A stretch of 64,000 nt of DNA from Andrena cerasifolii (lineage: Eukaryota; Arthropoda; Insecta; Hymenoptera; Andrenidae), in contig NC_135123.1 in NCBI RefSeq assembly GCF_050908995.1, positions 992,001 through 1,056,000 on the forward strand. Direction: 5' to 3'. Under the pieces are notes generated by a model that was not told the DNA's origin, did no database searches, and saw nothing but the letters and a program-made list of their open reading frames with translations. Positions 44,806-56,712 of this stretch are shown here, in pieces. Position 1 is the first letter of the stretch, and each line of letters begins with the position of its first letter. The position numbers and the translations under genes were made by a program.

Positions 44806-46737
44806 TTAGAGTTCAGAGATTTGGTACAAAGTTTTTGTTTTCTTGGTTTTACGGCGCACCTCTGGTCGCTCCGGTGAATTGGTTGCTTCATTAAATGATA
44901 CGCTTGAGCGTGCTGGAGTTATAATCCTTGTTATGGGGATAAAATTGTCTTCCTTGCTTGTGTTTTGAAAATCTTCGTTTTCTCTCGTGGTTATGTTTCC
45001 TTGTGCGAAGTTATTCGGTCCGTCTCGATTAAAACAATTGTTGAAAACATACGTGCATGCTTTATACAATATTTTGGAATCTAATATACATGAAATTTGT
45101 ACAGAGCGTATAGAGTAATTATTAATGATAGTCCTATTAATACATATTTGGTCAAATTCCAATTTGATTCAGCCTTACTCAAATTTCGCACTTGTTTTTG
45201 GATTATATCTGCTTCGTTTTCAATTGAGTCTAAGCTTCTTAGTTGTTCGTTTAATGTATCTGGGTGTATAAACATATCCCTAATTTCCGGTATGTGTACC
45301 ATAGTGAAATTTGAGTGGGCTGTTAAATTAAACTTTGGTACACCTAAATCTAGTTTTATTTGTTCTACTTCTATTTCGTCTTCCGCAAACAATGTAGTGG
45401 TGACGCTATGAGCTACGCATCCTTGATCTAATTCTAATAAAACTACTCCAGACACACTTAAAGAAGTTTGCTTTTCGCTTTTACAATCTATTTGTACATA
45501 ATCAGTTTGAGGAATAACGCCTATCCATTTGTTCGTTTCGTATAGCTGATGCCAGATGGGAGTCTGAGTTTTAATAATTTCAATTTAACAATATTTCTTT
45601 GGATCTTCAGCTAAGGTTTTTGCTCTTATACGCAAACAGGGGTCTTCTACAGTAATTGAATAGAGCGGGACGTGTCGTTTACATATTCGCCGGGTTTTAA
45701 CCATTCTACATTCTTGGAGCTCAACATAACTCGTGGGCATGTAAAAATGTGTCTGTTGATCGAGCAAAATGTATCTTTGCGTTAGTTGTATATAATGTAG
45801 TTGATCATTATTTAATTTAGGTGTTGCAATTAAATGATATGCCTGGTATTGTGCCTCTTCTAATATTGGAATACGTATCTCGAAACATAGACGATTATTA
45901 TTAAGTACTGCCACAGTTATGCTATTTATTTTTAAAAAGTCGTATATATGTTCTAAACTGGCGGGGAAGGCAAGTTGATTTTGTCCGTATTGCGATGATA
46001 ATTCTTTTAAAACTTTTAGCAAATCGTCTCGATTAATCAGTGCTGGGTGAAATTGCCCATGTTCTGCATTTAAAATAATAGATTCCAATAGGTTGATTGT
46101 ATTAGAATAATCCTGAATAATTATGGTGAATTCATTAACAATTTCCAATGCGGTTAACTCGTTTTTTGTTATTTCGTTTTGTTGCTGCAGTGCTTTCGCG
46201 AGAGCTTTTATTTGTTGTTATTTTAGAATGCAGTTTTGAGTTTTCTGTAAGAGTCATCTTTACAATATATGTTCCGTTTTTAACTAAAGTTGACAATCTA
46301 TTATTGTCTGCAATCACTGCATCTATTTCCCGATTATAGTACGCCGCATCGTCTTCGTTTAGAGTACCAAATAATATTTTTGACGCGGATCCAATAAAAT
46401 TGAACCATCCTCGCTTAGGTCTATTAACGCGACTATGCTTAATTATTCCTATATTATTAAGGATGAGCTCTGTGCGGGACACGAGCCTGTTCATGTAGTT
46501 GATCTGATGATCGTAATCAACCAGTAATTTACCTGCTGGTATTAGTAATCGGTGTTGATGCATGCTGATTTGGACTTCCTCCAAAGCAGTAAGAATTTCA
46601 ATCAGGTCTTCGTATACTACTAGCTTCCATTGTCTATGGTAAATCCGCACAGGGCCCATTTCGTCGAAATACACGTTAGGTAGATCGACCAACTCGGTTA
46701 TGCTATACTTCGACTCCACCGTCATGGTCAGAGCCAT
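44806..46737 (-). pseudogene. Envelope-like gene of the Gypsy element, frameshifted
   Basis: Membrane fusion protein of the type insect errantiviruses share with baculoviruses. Three overlapping frames (46737-46135, 46148-45585, 45455-45081) plus a tail (45162-44806) cover it. Visible marks are a basic furin-type site (RPKR) followed by a hydrophobic Gly-rich segment in the first piece, a Cys-containing ectodomain in the second, and a hydrophobic transmembrane stretch near 45105-45160 in the third. The tail is charged and presumably cytoplasmic. Frame breaks lie near 46140, between 45455 and 45585, and near 45100. It starts inside the end of the integrase frame (46703-46737 overlap), as expected for a spliced env. 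Confidence 0.7.
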
Positions 46738-47230
46738 GACAAACAGACTGCTGTAACGAATGATTACAATGATTAGCGTATTTACATCGATTTACATGGA
46801 TAACTTCGTACTTCTTTTCGCGATTAATTTTTATATTCTGATCGCTTAGTATCTGTGTAACTTCGTACGGTCCCTCATAGGGTGATGCTAACCCTGCCTT
46901 TAATTTTCTGGATTCATTTGCTTTTAGCCATATATAATCTCCTACTTTAAATTGTTTTTGATTAATTGTCTTATCATAACGTTCTTTAGTTTCTAATTTA
47001 GCAGATATCAGATGGGATTTCGCTGACTGTTGCACTTTATTTAAGTTAGCGATCAACGAAGAAAGATATTCATTATAAGTGGGACTGTTTTCCGATTCGG
47101 TTAGAGTATTTAAAGTATTAGCTTCATTTCCGAAAACCAATTGATGAGGAGTATAACCTGTACTGGAGTGAATTGATTCATTATAAACTTTAACACAGAA
47201 AGGTAAAGATTTATCCCATTGTGTATCAGG
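46703..47230 (-). pseudogene. Gypsy integrase, C-terminal part
   Basis: Minus-strand continuation of the integrase after the pogo-like insertion. It begins with DTQWDKSLPFCVKVYNES right beside the insertion point at 47231, then TGYTPHQLVFGNEA, and the small C-terminal fold (KVGDYIWLKA ... GPYEVTQI). It ends by running into the env start. Intact in frame from 47230 to 46703. Confidence 0.8.
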
Positions 47231-47232
47231 TA

Positions 47233-48870
47233 AATGGCCCAGTGATTAAACAGGGCCCAATAATTAAAAATTGAGAAGAAAATTTGTTAATATTAACAGT
47301 TTTACTACTGATCGAAATATAATTGCAAAATGTATTAGCTTTATATAGATACAATTATATGCCTACATCACTGAATGGTTGTCATGAAAAAATATTATTG
47401 CACAGTAAAGCTTCAAAGTTTCAATCTCGCTTCTTGCCTAATGAGCTCAAGCAAGCGAGAGAATATTTTTGTTAAGGTTGTAATTAATTATTATTTTATA
47501 AATTTTGAAATAGTACAGTTGTTTTGGATTTATTAAATATTGAAGAACTGAAAATTAATTGGATCTCTTATTAATTTTTGTTTTTAATATTGAAATTGTT
47601 ACGTTTATCCACTGGTACTCGATAATATGACACGGACCAGTCATTAAACGCATGTTTAGTGGTGTTTGAACACTGGTTAGAGACGCCAGTATTCCGTGAT
47701 GTTTTGAAATTATCAACATTTATTGTACCAAAGTAAGAATTTTTTGTATCCTATATATTTACCTTAATAATACTAGACAAAAATATAATACTGTTTAAAA
47801 ATTATTACGATAATTAATCTGAAACTCGTCATAATATTAACATAACCTAAAATTTTATAATATACTGTTATTCATTTTTTTAACTTATTCTTAATTTTTT
47901 TCGGACATATAAAGTAATGCCGAAGATAAAGAGGAGAAAGAAATATAGTCAGGAAGATGTGTGTGCAGCAATAGACTAGATTCTATCACATCATTACAAT
48001 GTGCCAGTAAAAAGTATAATGTGCCAAAATCAACTATTTATTTTAAAACAAAAGGCATTGTACCTATAGATGCTGCAATGGGTCCGTCAACTTATTTGAC
48101 AAAAAAAGAGGAAGATACAAGTAATTTAAATTTAATAGAATGGAATTTAATGCCACTCGACCTATCGAATGACATTAATTTACAAGGAAGAAACCCTTCA
48201 CCATTCACAACAACGCTGTTTTGGCCTAAAGAAGTTGAGAAGAAAAAAATAAAAGATTGAAAGAAAAATTACCAACCGTAGCAACGTCTGATGATTGGTA
48301 TAATTACCATACAAGAAAAGAAGAAGAAAAATTAATAAAGCAAAAGGAAATAGAAGATAAAAGAAGACAAAGAGCTGAAACTAAAGAAAAAAAGCAATTG
48401 GAACAGGAACTGAAAAAGCGCATTAAACAAGAGAAAGATGCAGAGAAATTAAAGCTACGACTAAATAAACCCAAATTAATTAATAGAGGAAAAAAATAAA
48501 AAATTGAACACAAATTTATTATAAATAAAATGTTTTTATTACCCCAAAATATTACCATGTTGATTTATTTTCATTAACTGATAGAAACAGTTAAATTAAA
48601 TAGATATTCAATAATTGGGACACTGCTAATTAATGACTAGGACATGCTATGAATTTCATTTAATTACTGAGCTACATGAACAGTTTCATGTTTTAATTAA
48701 TTTAAAACTTTTCCTTTAACAAATATAGATTCTTGTTACTTTGTCTGAATGTAGAAATTTTACGCTTTAGAATAATCATCTTTAGTTATAATTTGATACT
48801 GTTTAAATACTTATAAAAGAAATTGCAATTATCTCAACTGTTTCCTTAACTGTTCTACCACTGGGCCATT
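47233..48870 (+). mobile_element. pogo/Tigger-like element, internally deleted
   Basis: The left end AATGGCCCAGTG (47233) and right end CACTGGGCCATT (48870) are inverted and flanked by TA (47231-47232, 48871-48872), as for pogo/mariner elements. It is inserted in the Gypsy integrase. A second pogo-type right end (CATTGGGTCATT, ends about 57289) sits beyond the BEL/Pao element. The true element may therefore extend to there, with the 48870 end belonging to a duplicated or nested copy. Confidence 0.7.
47917..48499 (+). pseudogene. pogo-like transposase remnant, DDE core deleted
   Basis: ATG 47917 opens MPKIKRRKKYSQEDVCAAI, then a stop. A shifted frame follows at 47961 with a helix-turn-helix (ASKKYNVPKSTIYFKTKG), typical of the psq-type DNA-binding domain of pogo/Tigger transposases, and MGPSTYLTKKEE. 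Next comes NPSPFTTTLFWPKE and, after a stop at 48260, a Lys/Glu/Arg-rich coiled tail (48257-48499). The whole catalytic DDE domain is missing between about 48130 and 48190, so this is a deletion derivative. Confidence 0.7.
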
Positions 48871-48872
48871 TA

Positions 48873-49254
48873 CCTTATTTTAGGTTATAAAGTCATAGCT
48901 TTTATTTTATAACCTTTTATTTTTACATTTTATTGTTTTCATATTTGTTTTCGAACTTCTTAAAGTTCTGCAATATAAAGAAATGTTAATCATTGTTTTA
49001 TCAACGGTTTTTGTTCAATTTTATTTTATGTTTAAACCCTGGGGCAGCTAAGTTTAATCATTGGAACATGCTATAAATTCTGTTCAATCACTGAGTCCAA
49101 TGGACGCTTTTATAAATTACAAATTTTAATATTTGTCTTTATATAAATGATACTCTATGATAGATTTTTTGAAAGAAGAAGAGTCGGTCTAACGATTGGA
49201 TAAACATTTAGATCAAATTATATTATTTTTAATTATAAAAAGTCTTAGTAACCG
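48873..49254. other. Second copy of pogo subterminal sequence
   Basis: GGAACATGCTATAAATTCTG and AATCACTGAGTCCA (about 49063-49099) resemble GGACATGCTATGAATTTCAT and AATTACTGAGCTAC at 48640-48676. No gene. Confidence 0.6.
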
Positions 49255-49797
49255 TGTTCGAGAAATAGCACTTATTGCGCCATCTCCCAAGCCCGAGTTG
49301 ACTCAGGCGTGGTGACGCAAAATTCTATCCCCCCTTGTTCATGTGGATCATCGATCTTATCTCCCTTCCATCGATCGCCGATCGATGCAAGGGGGAGAGC
49401 ACGCGGATTCGAGGAAATCGAGCAAGATTTCCTCGATCTACTTGTCGACGAGCCATCCGAGAGGTAACGCTTGTTTTAAAACGCTTTCGCCTGCTAATTT
49501 GCTTGACTTGCTTGAAACGCGCTTTGCTTGCTTCGAGAATCGTGCCGATTCCACGTGCTTCGCGCGGCTTAAGATTAAACTCGCTAACCGTGCCGGGAAG
49601 CCAGAACCGCTGCTATTAAATTAGAATTAATAACTGTTTTAATAATTGTGCTCCATAAACTCTTTATTGTACCATAACTGTAAATAGACTTATATGTAAG
49701 ATTAAATTTAGTGTTAAACTAAAGTGCTTAATTCAAAGACAGCCTCCACGCGAGTATCCCGATCCTGCGACGCGTGTGATCCGAAACTTTGCTAACA
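49255..49797 (+). repeat. 5' LTR of the BEL/Pao element
   Basis: Starts TGTTCGAGAAATAGCAC, ends GCTAACA. Followed by TTTTTGGTCCTTCGAGCCGG, the likely tRNA primer-binding site. An ATCGATCGCCGATCGAT palindrome lies near 49370. ORFs inside the LTR are not genes. Confidence 0.95.
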
Positions 49798-49904
49798 TTT
49801 TTGGTCCTTCGAGCCGGATCAGCGCCGTTTGATTCTGTAATTCTGGAACGTTCGGGATTCCTCGCGAGTGTTGTGGATAGCCGTCGCGCGCGACCTCTGA
49901 AACA
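49798..49904 (+). promoter_or_regulatory. BEL/Pao primer-binding site and 5' leader
   Basis: TGGTCCTTCGAGCCGGA begins 4 bases after the LTR, the expected place and form of a minus-strand primer-binding site. The leader ends at the gag ATG at 49905. Confidence 0.55.
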
Positions 49905-52228
49905 ATGAGCCATCTGATAACGAGTCAACGCGACCTTAAAGGTCGAATCTCGCGTGCGTTTGAAAATTTAAAGAAATTAGGAGCGAATAATTGGAACAAG
50001 GCCAACGTATCTACGAAGCTAGAGGCTCTCCGCAAAAATTGGGCTAAATTTGAGGCACAGCATGACCAATTACTCGCCATGGCTGATGACCCGGAAGTAG
50101 TAGAAGATCTGTATTGGTAGGAAAATTAGATGAGCTTACCAGAGAGGAGCGGGCTGTAGCCCGAGTCATGAAACGTTTGTCCATGGACGAGCCGGACCAC
50201 GTGGCAGCTACGGGGACCGTCCGTTCAAAGGCCTCGCTACCGCGGATCTCCTTACCTAATTTCGATGGTCAATATAAAGACTGGCCATCTTTCCAAGGAC
50301 TTTTCCAGTCTCTCGTCGTCCGAGACACGACTTTATCGGACGCTGAGCGTCTACACTATCTGCGGGGCACTCCCAAACGCGATGCGGCCAAACTCCTTCG
50401 TAATCTACCGGTGCGGGAGGAGAATTTCGAAGGTGCATGGAAATTGCTGGAAGACCGTTATGATAATCAGCGGTTATCGGTAAAAGCATTGTTGACGGCC
50501 ATTTTTGGCTTACCTTCACTAACACGAGAGCCAGGGCCTGACCTCAAAGACTTCTACTACACGTTGTGCGATTCGGTGGAGGCCCTCGCAGCCCTGAAGA
50601 GGCCCTATGATGCCAGCGGGGACTGGCTCGTGCATCTGGTCATAGAAAGACTCGATCCCCAATCCAGGCGCGAATGGGAGACACAGCTTGGCAAGACGAA
50701 GACTCCCTCGACCTTCCAGCAGCTGAAGGACTTTTTAGAGGGACGCGTTAATACCGTGGAGGCCTTGGAAGAGCAGCGTGGTGGTCCAGCGGGAAAGGCG
50801 GCGAAGCCACCTGGAACACAAAGAAACGCCAAGGTTCACCAGGTGAGCAAATCCAAAGGCTCTTCTGACCAGTGCAGTCTCTGTGGCGCTGGTCATTTTA
50901 TTCTGTTTTGTGCTGACTATAAGGCTAAGGGCCCGAAAGAACGCAAAGAAGTCCTGCTAGCTAAACGCCTTTGCTTTAATTGCTTGGGGAAACATCGCGT
51001 CGCCGATTGTAAATGCGACAAACGGTGTCAGGAGTGTCAGCAAAGGCACCATACCTCGATTCACGAAGCGACCTCCATTCGTGCTCCAGCCGAGACTTCG
51101 GAAGTCTCAGTAAATTTGGGGAGATCCAGAACGAGGGAGAGCCTCCCTCGCGCCGCGGTGTGCTTCCCACCTGTTTTATTAGCTACCGCCAGGATAGTAG
51201 TGCGTTCCCGGGACGGCGAGCCAAGATTAGTGAGGGCGCTGATTGATCAAGGCAGTGAAGTCTCGCTAGCTACGGAAGCTTTGGTGCAACTGCTACGACT
51301 ACCAAGGCGACCTTCGCATGTACACTTAATTGGCATCGGCAACCAGCGAAAGGAGCGAGTGCGTGGAAGCATCCAGCTGGAGTTCACGCCACATGGAGGC
51401 GACGGCTCACGGCAGATCACCACGGCGTTGGTGCTGCCAAGTATTACGGCCTATTCTCCACAGGTCAAGCAGTCAATAAATGTTTGGACTCATCTCCAAG
51501 GTCTACCACTGGCTGATCCGGACTTCACTGCTGGCACCCAGATCGATGTCCTGTTGGGTGCCGACGTCTACTCCATGATCTTGGAGGACGGCGTTCGCAA
51601 GGGGCAAGAGGGTGAGCCCATTGCCCAAAAGACGTCTTTGGGTTGGATTATATTCGGCCTTGCTACCACGGCTAATCGGGACGAACCACGTGCTTCGAGC
51701 GGCCTCGTCACGCTGAAGTGTATGACGGAGGATGACCTCGTCCCGATGGTCCAACGCTTCTGGGAACAAGAAGAAGTGAGGGTGACGACTACCTTCAATG
51801 CTGAGGACCAGGAGTGCGAGGATTACTTTGCGACCACTCACCAGCGTCTTCCGTCCGGGCGCTATATGGTGCGCCTCCCGTTCAAGGAGACGCAGGGATT
51901 GGGCGAGTCCCGAGCCGGGGCCGTCCGTATGCTCCACCGAATGGAGTCCAAGTGCAGCAGGAACACCGACTTCAAGGAGGCCTATCACTCGTTCCTACGT
52001 GAGTATGAGGACTTAGTTCATATGTTTAAGACAAGCTATATTTACCCAGAGAGCGAGTGCTACTACCTGCCGCACCACGGAGTTTTCAAGGAGAGCTGCA
52101 CTACCACCAAGCTAAGGGTGGTGTTCAATGGCTCCTACGCGATCAGTTCCGGGAAGTCACTGAACGACTTCCTCATGGTGGGACCCAACCTACTACCGAG
52201 CCTACCCCAGGTGTTGCTACGCTGGTGA
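49905..52228 (+). pseudogene. BEL/Pao gag, protease and first part of RT
   Basis: Gag starts at ATG 49905 (MSHLITSQRDLKGRISRAFE). A frameshift near 50115 moves to the long frame 50114-52228. That frame has the gag core (LPRISLPNFDGQYKDWPSF), two Cys/His knuckles (CSLCGAGHFILFC and CFNCLGKHRVADC), and a protease with ALIDQGSEVS as the Asp motif near 51240. The Pao-type linker follows (GWIIFG), then the start of RT (LRVVFNGSYAISSGKSLND). An in-frame TGA at 52226-52228 ends it inside RT; the same frame reopens at once. Confidence 0.9.
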
Positions 52229-52876
52229 ACACATCGCATCTGCTTAACTGCCGACATCGAGAAGATGTTTCGTCAGATACTTGTGCATCCGGAGGATAGG
52301 CGGTTCCAGAGGCTGCTATGGCGACAACGAGAGGAGGATGTCGTAAGCGACTACGAGTTGAACACCGTCACTTACGGCCTGGCTTGTGCTCCCTACCTGG
52401 CCATCCGCACGCTGCGGCAGCTGGCGCAGGATGAACGCTCCAAGTTTCCACGAGCGGCGACTATTCTGGAACGAGACGTCTACATGGACAATGTGTTGAC
52501 TGGAGCCGATTGCGAAATGGAGGCACGAGAAATTCAATCCGAGCTGCGCCAGCTCTGCAGGGCGGGCGGCTTTAATCTACGGAAGTGGATATCTAACTCC
52601 CCCACCTTACTGAAGGAGCTCCCAGGCGAAGAGGTCCCATCGGCCGTCAACTGGGAGGAAGGCACACTCCACACAGCTTTGGGCGTCCATTGGAACGGGC
52701 GCGAGGACGAGTTCCGAATCCGGGTAGCGGAGGATCACGCTACCCCAGTGGTTACCCGTCGCACAGTCCTCTCCCGCATTGCTCGGATCTTCGATCCTCT
52801 GGGATTTCTGGCGCCGGTAACTATAACAGCAAAGATATTTTTGCAATCACTTTGGCTGTTGAAAATAGATTGGAAC
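52229..52876 (+). pseudogene. BEL/Pao RT, second part, with altered catalytic box
   Basis: Continues in frame after the TGA: CLTADIEKMFRQILVHPEDR (first catalytic Asp), VTYGLACAPYLAIRTL, then DVYMDNVLTGAD. BEL/Pao elements normally have YVDD here. The second Asp of the box is Asn (AAT at 52490-52492), which should abolish polymerase activity. RNase H-side text AKIFLQSLWLLKIDW runs into the insert at 52877. Confidence 0.9.
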
Positions 52877-53684
52877 TGTTACGTGAGAGCGTTAAATTTT
52901 AAGCGACCGAGCGGTTGAATCTAATTTTCCTCACGCAACGCTTAACGAATTAAAGATTTTAGCAATTTGCACGTATTACGCGCAAAATCAGGATTGTTTC
53001 GGGGTACGGCTTTTGTCTACAACCAATACAGGTTGCCCAATCAGGATGTGGTACTTTTGGAGAGACTGGTTCGAAAGAAATGAGACAGATTTAAGGTGAA
53101 TGTTACCATGTATTACAAAATAAGAAAAAGGGGAATTAAAGGTGGAACATAATTGGGGAATTTACATGGGTTTTAAATAGAGTCGTTAAAAATTCACATA
53201 AAATTAAATCGCCGGATTTAGAATTTATAATATTCGGTTCGGTTTCGGAGATTACAGTTTAAAAACGGGTTCCAGAACCAGGGTACGGCGAATACGGCCT
53301 TGAACGTTAACCGATAAGCAACAATTGAAGCCAATAATAATTTGACGATAATTAACCGAGGGGAAACCCCGTAACGCGTAAGGGTTGGATCAATTATCGT
53401 ACGAGTGATAAATTTTGTGCATTTCCTAATTGGAAATGCTTTAAATATGCGATACCCGCGGAAGGAAGGTAAGATAGTTTATCGAGGGAGAATTCCCGTA
53501 ACACACAATGGTTGGATTAACTGTCCCCTTCGTACACGGGTAACATGAAACATTTTTTATAAAATGGAAAGATTCAAATGGTCAACTGTTGAATATAGTA
53601 ACGTACTTTAAAAGACTCACCGACCTCGCACACGTAGATTGTTACAGGTTAACGTCTACTACTTCCCTTCTTTCTTTCGCTGGA

Positions 53685-53724
<40 letters not shown>

Positions 53725-54380
53725 GCGTGTGCGTGTGTCTCTATTATGTGATCTGGAGGGTGCTTGCGGTGCACGATGTTTAAGCAGAGGGCACCGCACA
53801 ATACACTGATGTTAAGTGTTAGCAGTTTCGCGTAAGATAATCTGGGTTTTAATTAATATATGTAAAATAAACAGTAGTTGAAACAAGAAAACGTATATAA
53901 ATGAGTCTCTACGGGGACTGAGTCTTTCCGTTGTCTCACGATCACTCGGAACTCCAGCTCAATCACTATTTTTACAAACAGCAATATGTCCCTCGGACAG
54001 AACGACTGCGCACTATGCGATTTGCTAGCCAACTGCCCCGAGCAATCGCAGGGTAGGCCCGAGCACTCGGGACTTTGAAACTAAGAGCGCCAAAATCGCT
54101 GACTCAGCACCTCATGCACATGGGCCCAACCGTCGCTCGCTCGGAACGTTCCCAGCATCTCGGTGCCTAGGTTGCTATCGTGTTCGGCGTTCTAAGAACG
54201 TCAACGACGTTGGCAGATTTTCGCATGGAAGGACGCAGTGGCGTAACGACTCCCATAAAATGATTATTACAATTTGGTTTGTAAATCATTGACAATAGAT
54301 CGAGGGAAACTCCCATAACACGCAATGGTTGGATCAATTGACGATATTGAAATTTTTGAAAAGGTAGCCGACACGTAACA
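52877..54380 (+). mobile_element. 1.5-kb solo-LTR-like insert in BEL/Pao pol
   Basis: Begins TGTTACGTGAGAGCG and ends CGACACGTAACA, the inverted TGTTACGTG/CACGTAACA ends of an LTR. It interrupts the pol frame exactly between KIDW and DTTLPP. It contains a TATA-like GTATATAAATGAG (about 53895) in plus orientation, a (CT)n run, and three copies of an imperfect motif ATCGAGGGRAA...CCCRTAAC...AATGGTTGGAT at about 53350, 53480 and 54297. No protein is encoded. The target duplication is not clean (GGAAC against GGACA). Confidence 0.75.
53690..53720. repeat. (CT)n microsatellite
   Basis: About 15 CT units within the solo-LTR-like insert. Confidence 0.95.
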
Positions 54381-56563
54381 GGACACCACGCTACCGCCAG
54401 CGGCCGGACGAGAGTGGACCCAATATCTAGCGGATCTGCCGAGCCTGGCAGAGGTCAGCGTGCCACGCTGGCTAGGACTTCACCCCAGGGTCAAGCATCT
54501 GGAGCTCCACGGATTTGCGGACGCTTCAGAGAGAGCCTTCGCCGCCGTGGTATATCTACGAGTCGTGGACGACGACGACCACGCGCAGGCGCACTTGATC
54601 ACCTCCAAGACGAAGGTGGCTCCACTACAGCGAGTCACGCTCCCGAGGCTCGAGTTGTGCGCTGCTGCACTGCTGAACCGTCTGGTGACCGTTACGAAGA
54701 GGATTTTGCAGCTGGACAGCGTCCCGACACACCTGTGGAGTGATTCAAAGATAAATCTGGACTGGATTCGCGGTCATCCGACAAGGTGGAAAACTTACGT
54801 CGCAAATCGAGTAGCGGACATCCAGCGAGACGCCCGTTGGCATCATGTGGCAGGGAGCGAGAACCCTGCGGACTGCGCTTCAAGGGGCTTGCCACCCAAT
54901 CAACTACCGAGCTTTGACTTGTGCTGGAGGGGCCCAGCCTGGCTCACCGGATCCCCTCACTGGTTGACCGACTTAGCAACCCAGGAGGAGGGTACAGACC
55001 TGGAGGCCAGAGTCCTGTCGAATCTGGTTACCAGTGATAAGGAGGTAACACCCAATTACCTCTTTAATAATTATTCTTCCATTCAGCGTTTGCTGAGGGT
55101 AACGGCATGGTGTCTGCGCTGGTCACCACGTCGGCCAACCCAAGACGGTAGGAGCCCCTCCCTGTCGCCTGCTGAAATAGAGGCTGCCCGTCTACACTGG
55201 ATCAGGGTGATCCAACGTCAGGACTTCCAAGAGGATCACCGCCAATTGCAACAGGGATCCCCGCTTATGAGTCGCAGTAAGCTACTACGACTCACACCCT
55301 TCTTAGATTCCCAAGGGTTACTGCGGGTCGGTGGGCGGTTGAAGCACGCTGCGCTGCCATCCTGGGAGAAGCACCCCATCATCCTGCCAAAAGAAGGACA
55401 CTTCACGGAGCTGTTAATTGACGAAGCTCACCGAAGAACGCTACATGGAGGGACGCAGCTTACCTTGGCGGCTTTACGCCAAAGGTATTGGGTATTGCAG
55501 GGTCGACAGAGAGTCAAGGCCCATATTCGCCGCTGCGTCACCTGTCTCCGCTGGAGGGCATCGCCAGGACAACAGTTAATGGGAAACTTACCAGCTTACA
55601 GGGTCACGCCAGCCAGGCCCTTTCTACAAGTGGGCTTGGACTATGCTGGGCCCTTCACACTATTGGCTTCTCGAGGCAGGGGCCGACGAACACACAAGGG
55701 TTATGTTGCCGTATTTGTGTGCTGAACCACTCGTGCCGCCCACTTAGAGGTTGTCTCTGATTACAATACCGAGGCCTTCCTTGCAGCACTGCGACGCTTT
55801 ACCGCGAGGCGAGGTCTCTGTTCCACCATCCACAGCGACAGAGGCACCAATTTTGTCGGGGCAGCACGGGAGCTGCGCGATAACCTGGAACCTCTGCGCA
55901 GCACAAGTGAGGTTATGCAGGCCCATCTACTAGGCGACGGTATTACTTGGCGGTTTAACCCACCTGCTGCCCCGCACTTCGGGGGAATTTGGGAAGCGGC
56001 CGTCAAGTCCACCAAGCATCATCTGCGAAGGGTCGTAGGTGATCAACACCTCACTTTTGAGGATATGATGACTCTACTTACTCAAGTAGAGGCGTGCTTG
56101 AATTCACGACCGCTGCAACCGCTGAGCGGGAGATGTCACGCCCCTCACACCAGGGCATTTCTTGATTGGTGACGTACTTCTCGCCGTTCCCGATCCACCG
56201 GTGGAAGACGTCCCCAGGTCACGCTTGTCTCGATGGCATCTACTGCAGCAGATGAGACTGCAGTTTTGGCGTAGCTGGTCGCGCGAGTATTTACAGTCAC
56301 TCCAAGCCCGCAATAAATGGACGCGACCTCACCCCCAACCACGAGTTGGGGATCTTTGTATTTTAAAAAACGAGCTTTTGCCACCCAACAAGTGGCCACT
56401 TGCACGAGTCACGCGATTGATCCCCGGGCCGGATGGATTGACACGTGTTGCCCATGTAAAGACCTCGCGATCGGAATTTGTCAGACCAATCGTCAAACTA
56501 ATTTATTTACCACATGTTCAGGCTGCCGAAACGACGAATTCCACATCAGACACACAGCACTAA
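54381..56563 (+). pseudogene. BEL/Pao RNase H and integrase
   Basis: Resumes after the insert. It has RNase H-like LELHGFADASERAFAAVVYL and LPRLELCAAALL with HLWSDSKI, then the integrase zinc finger (H...H, HIRRCVTCLRW). The catalytic core has the first Asp in VGLDYAGPF, the second in IHSDRGTNF and Glu in GGIWEAAVKS. An in-frame TGA lies at 55723-55725, just before TTRAAHLEVVSD. A frameshift near 56140 precedes TPGHFLIGD, and the frame ends at 56563 after KWPLARVTRLIPGPDGLTR. The catalytic triad is intact but not on one frame. Confidence 0.9.
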
Positions 56564-56712
56564 TTCACAACCGGATCTAAATTGATGAACGAAATCCACA
56601 TGGACCGGGCGGCGGCGCCGCGAGCCGCGAGCGATCACACCATAGCGTCTCAGCCAATCCACGTTACACCTTAGTACATTCATTCATCGAATGATGAATG
56701 GCGGGCGGGAAA
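56564..56712 (+). promoter_or_regulatory. BEL/Pao 3' untranslated part and polypurine tract
   Basis: GGCGGGCGGGAAA (about 56700-56712) directly before the 3' LTR is the likely plus-strand primer. Confidence 0.5.

Noticed and set aside
49335..49624. ORFs of 93-94 residues in both BEL/Pao LTRs
   Set aside because: Identical in the two LTRs and located in the LTR; not separate genes.
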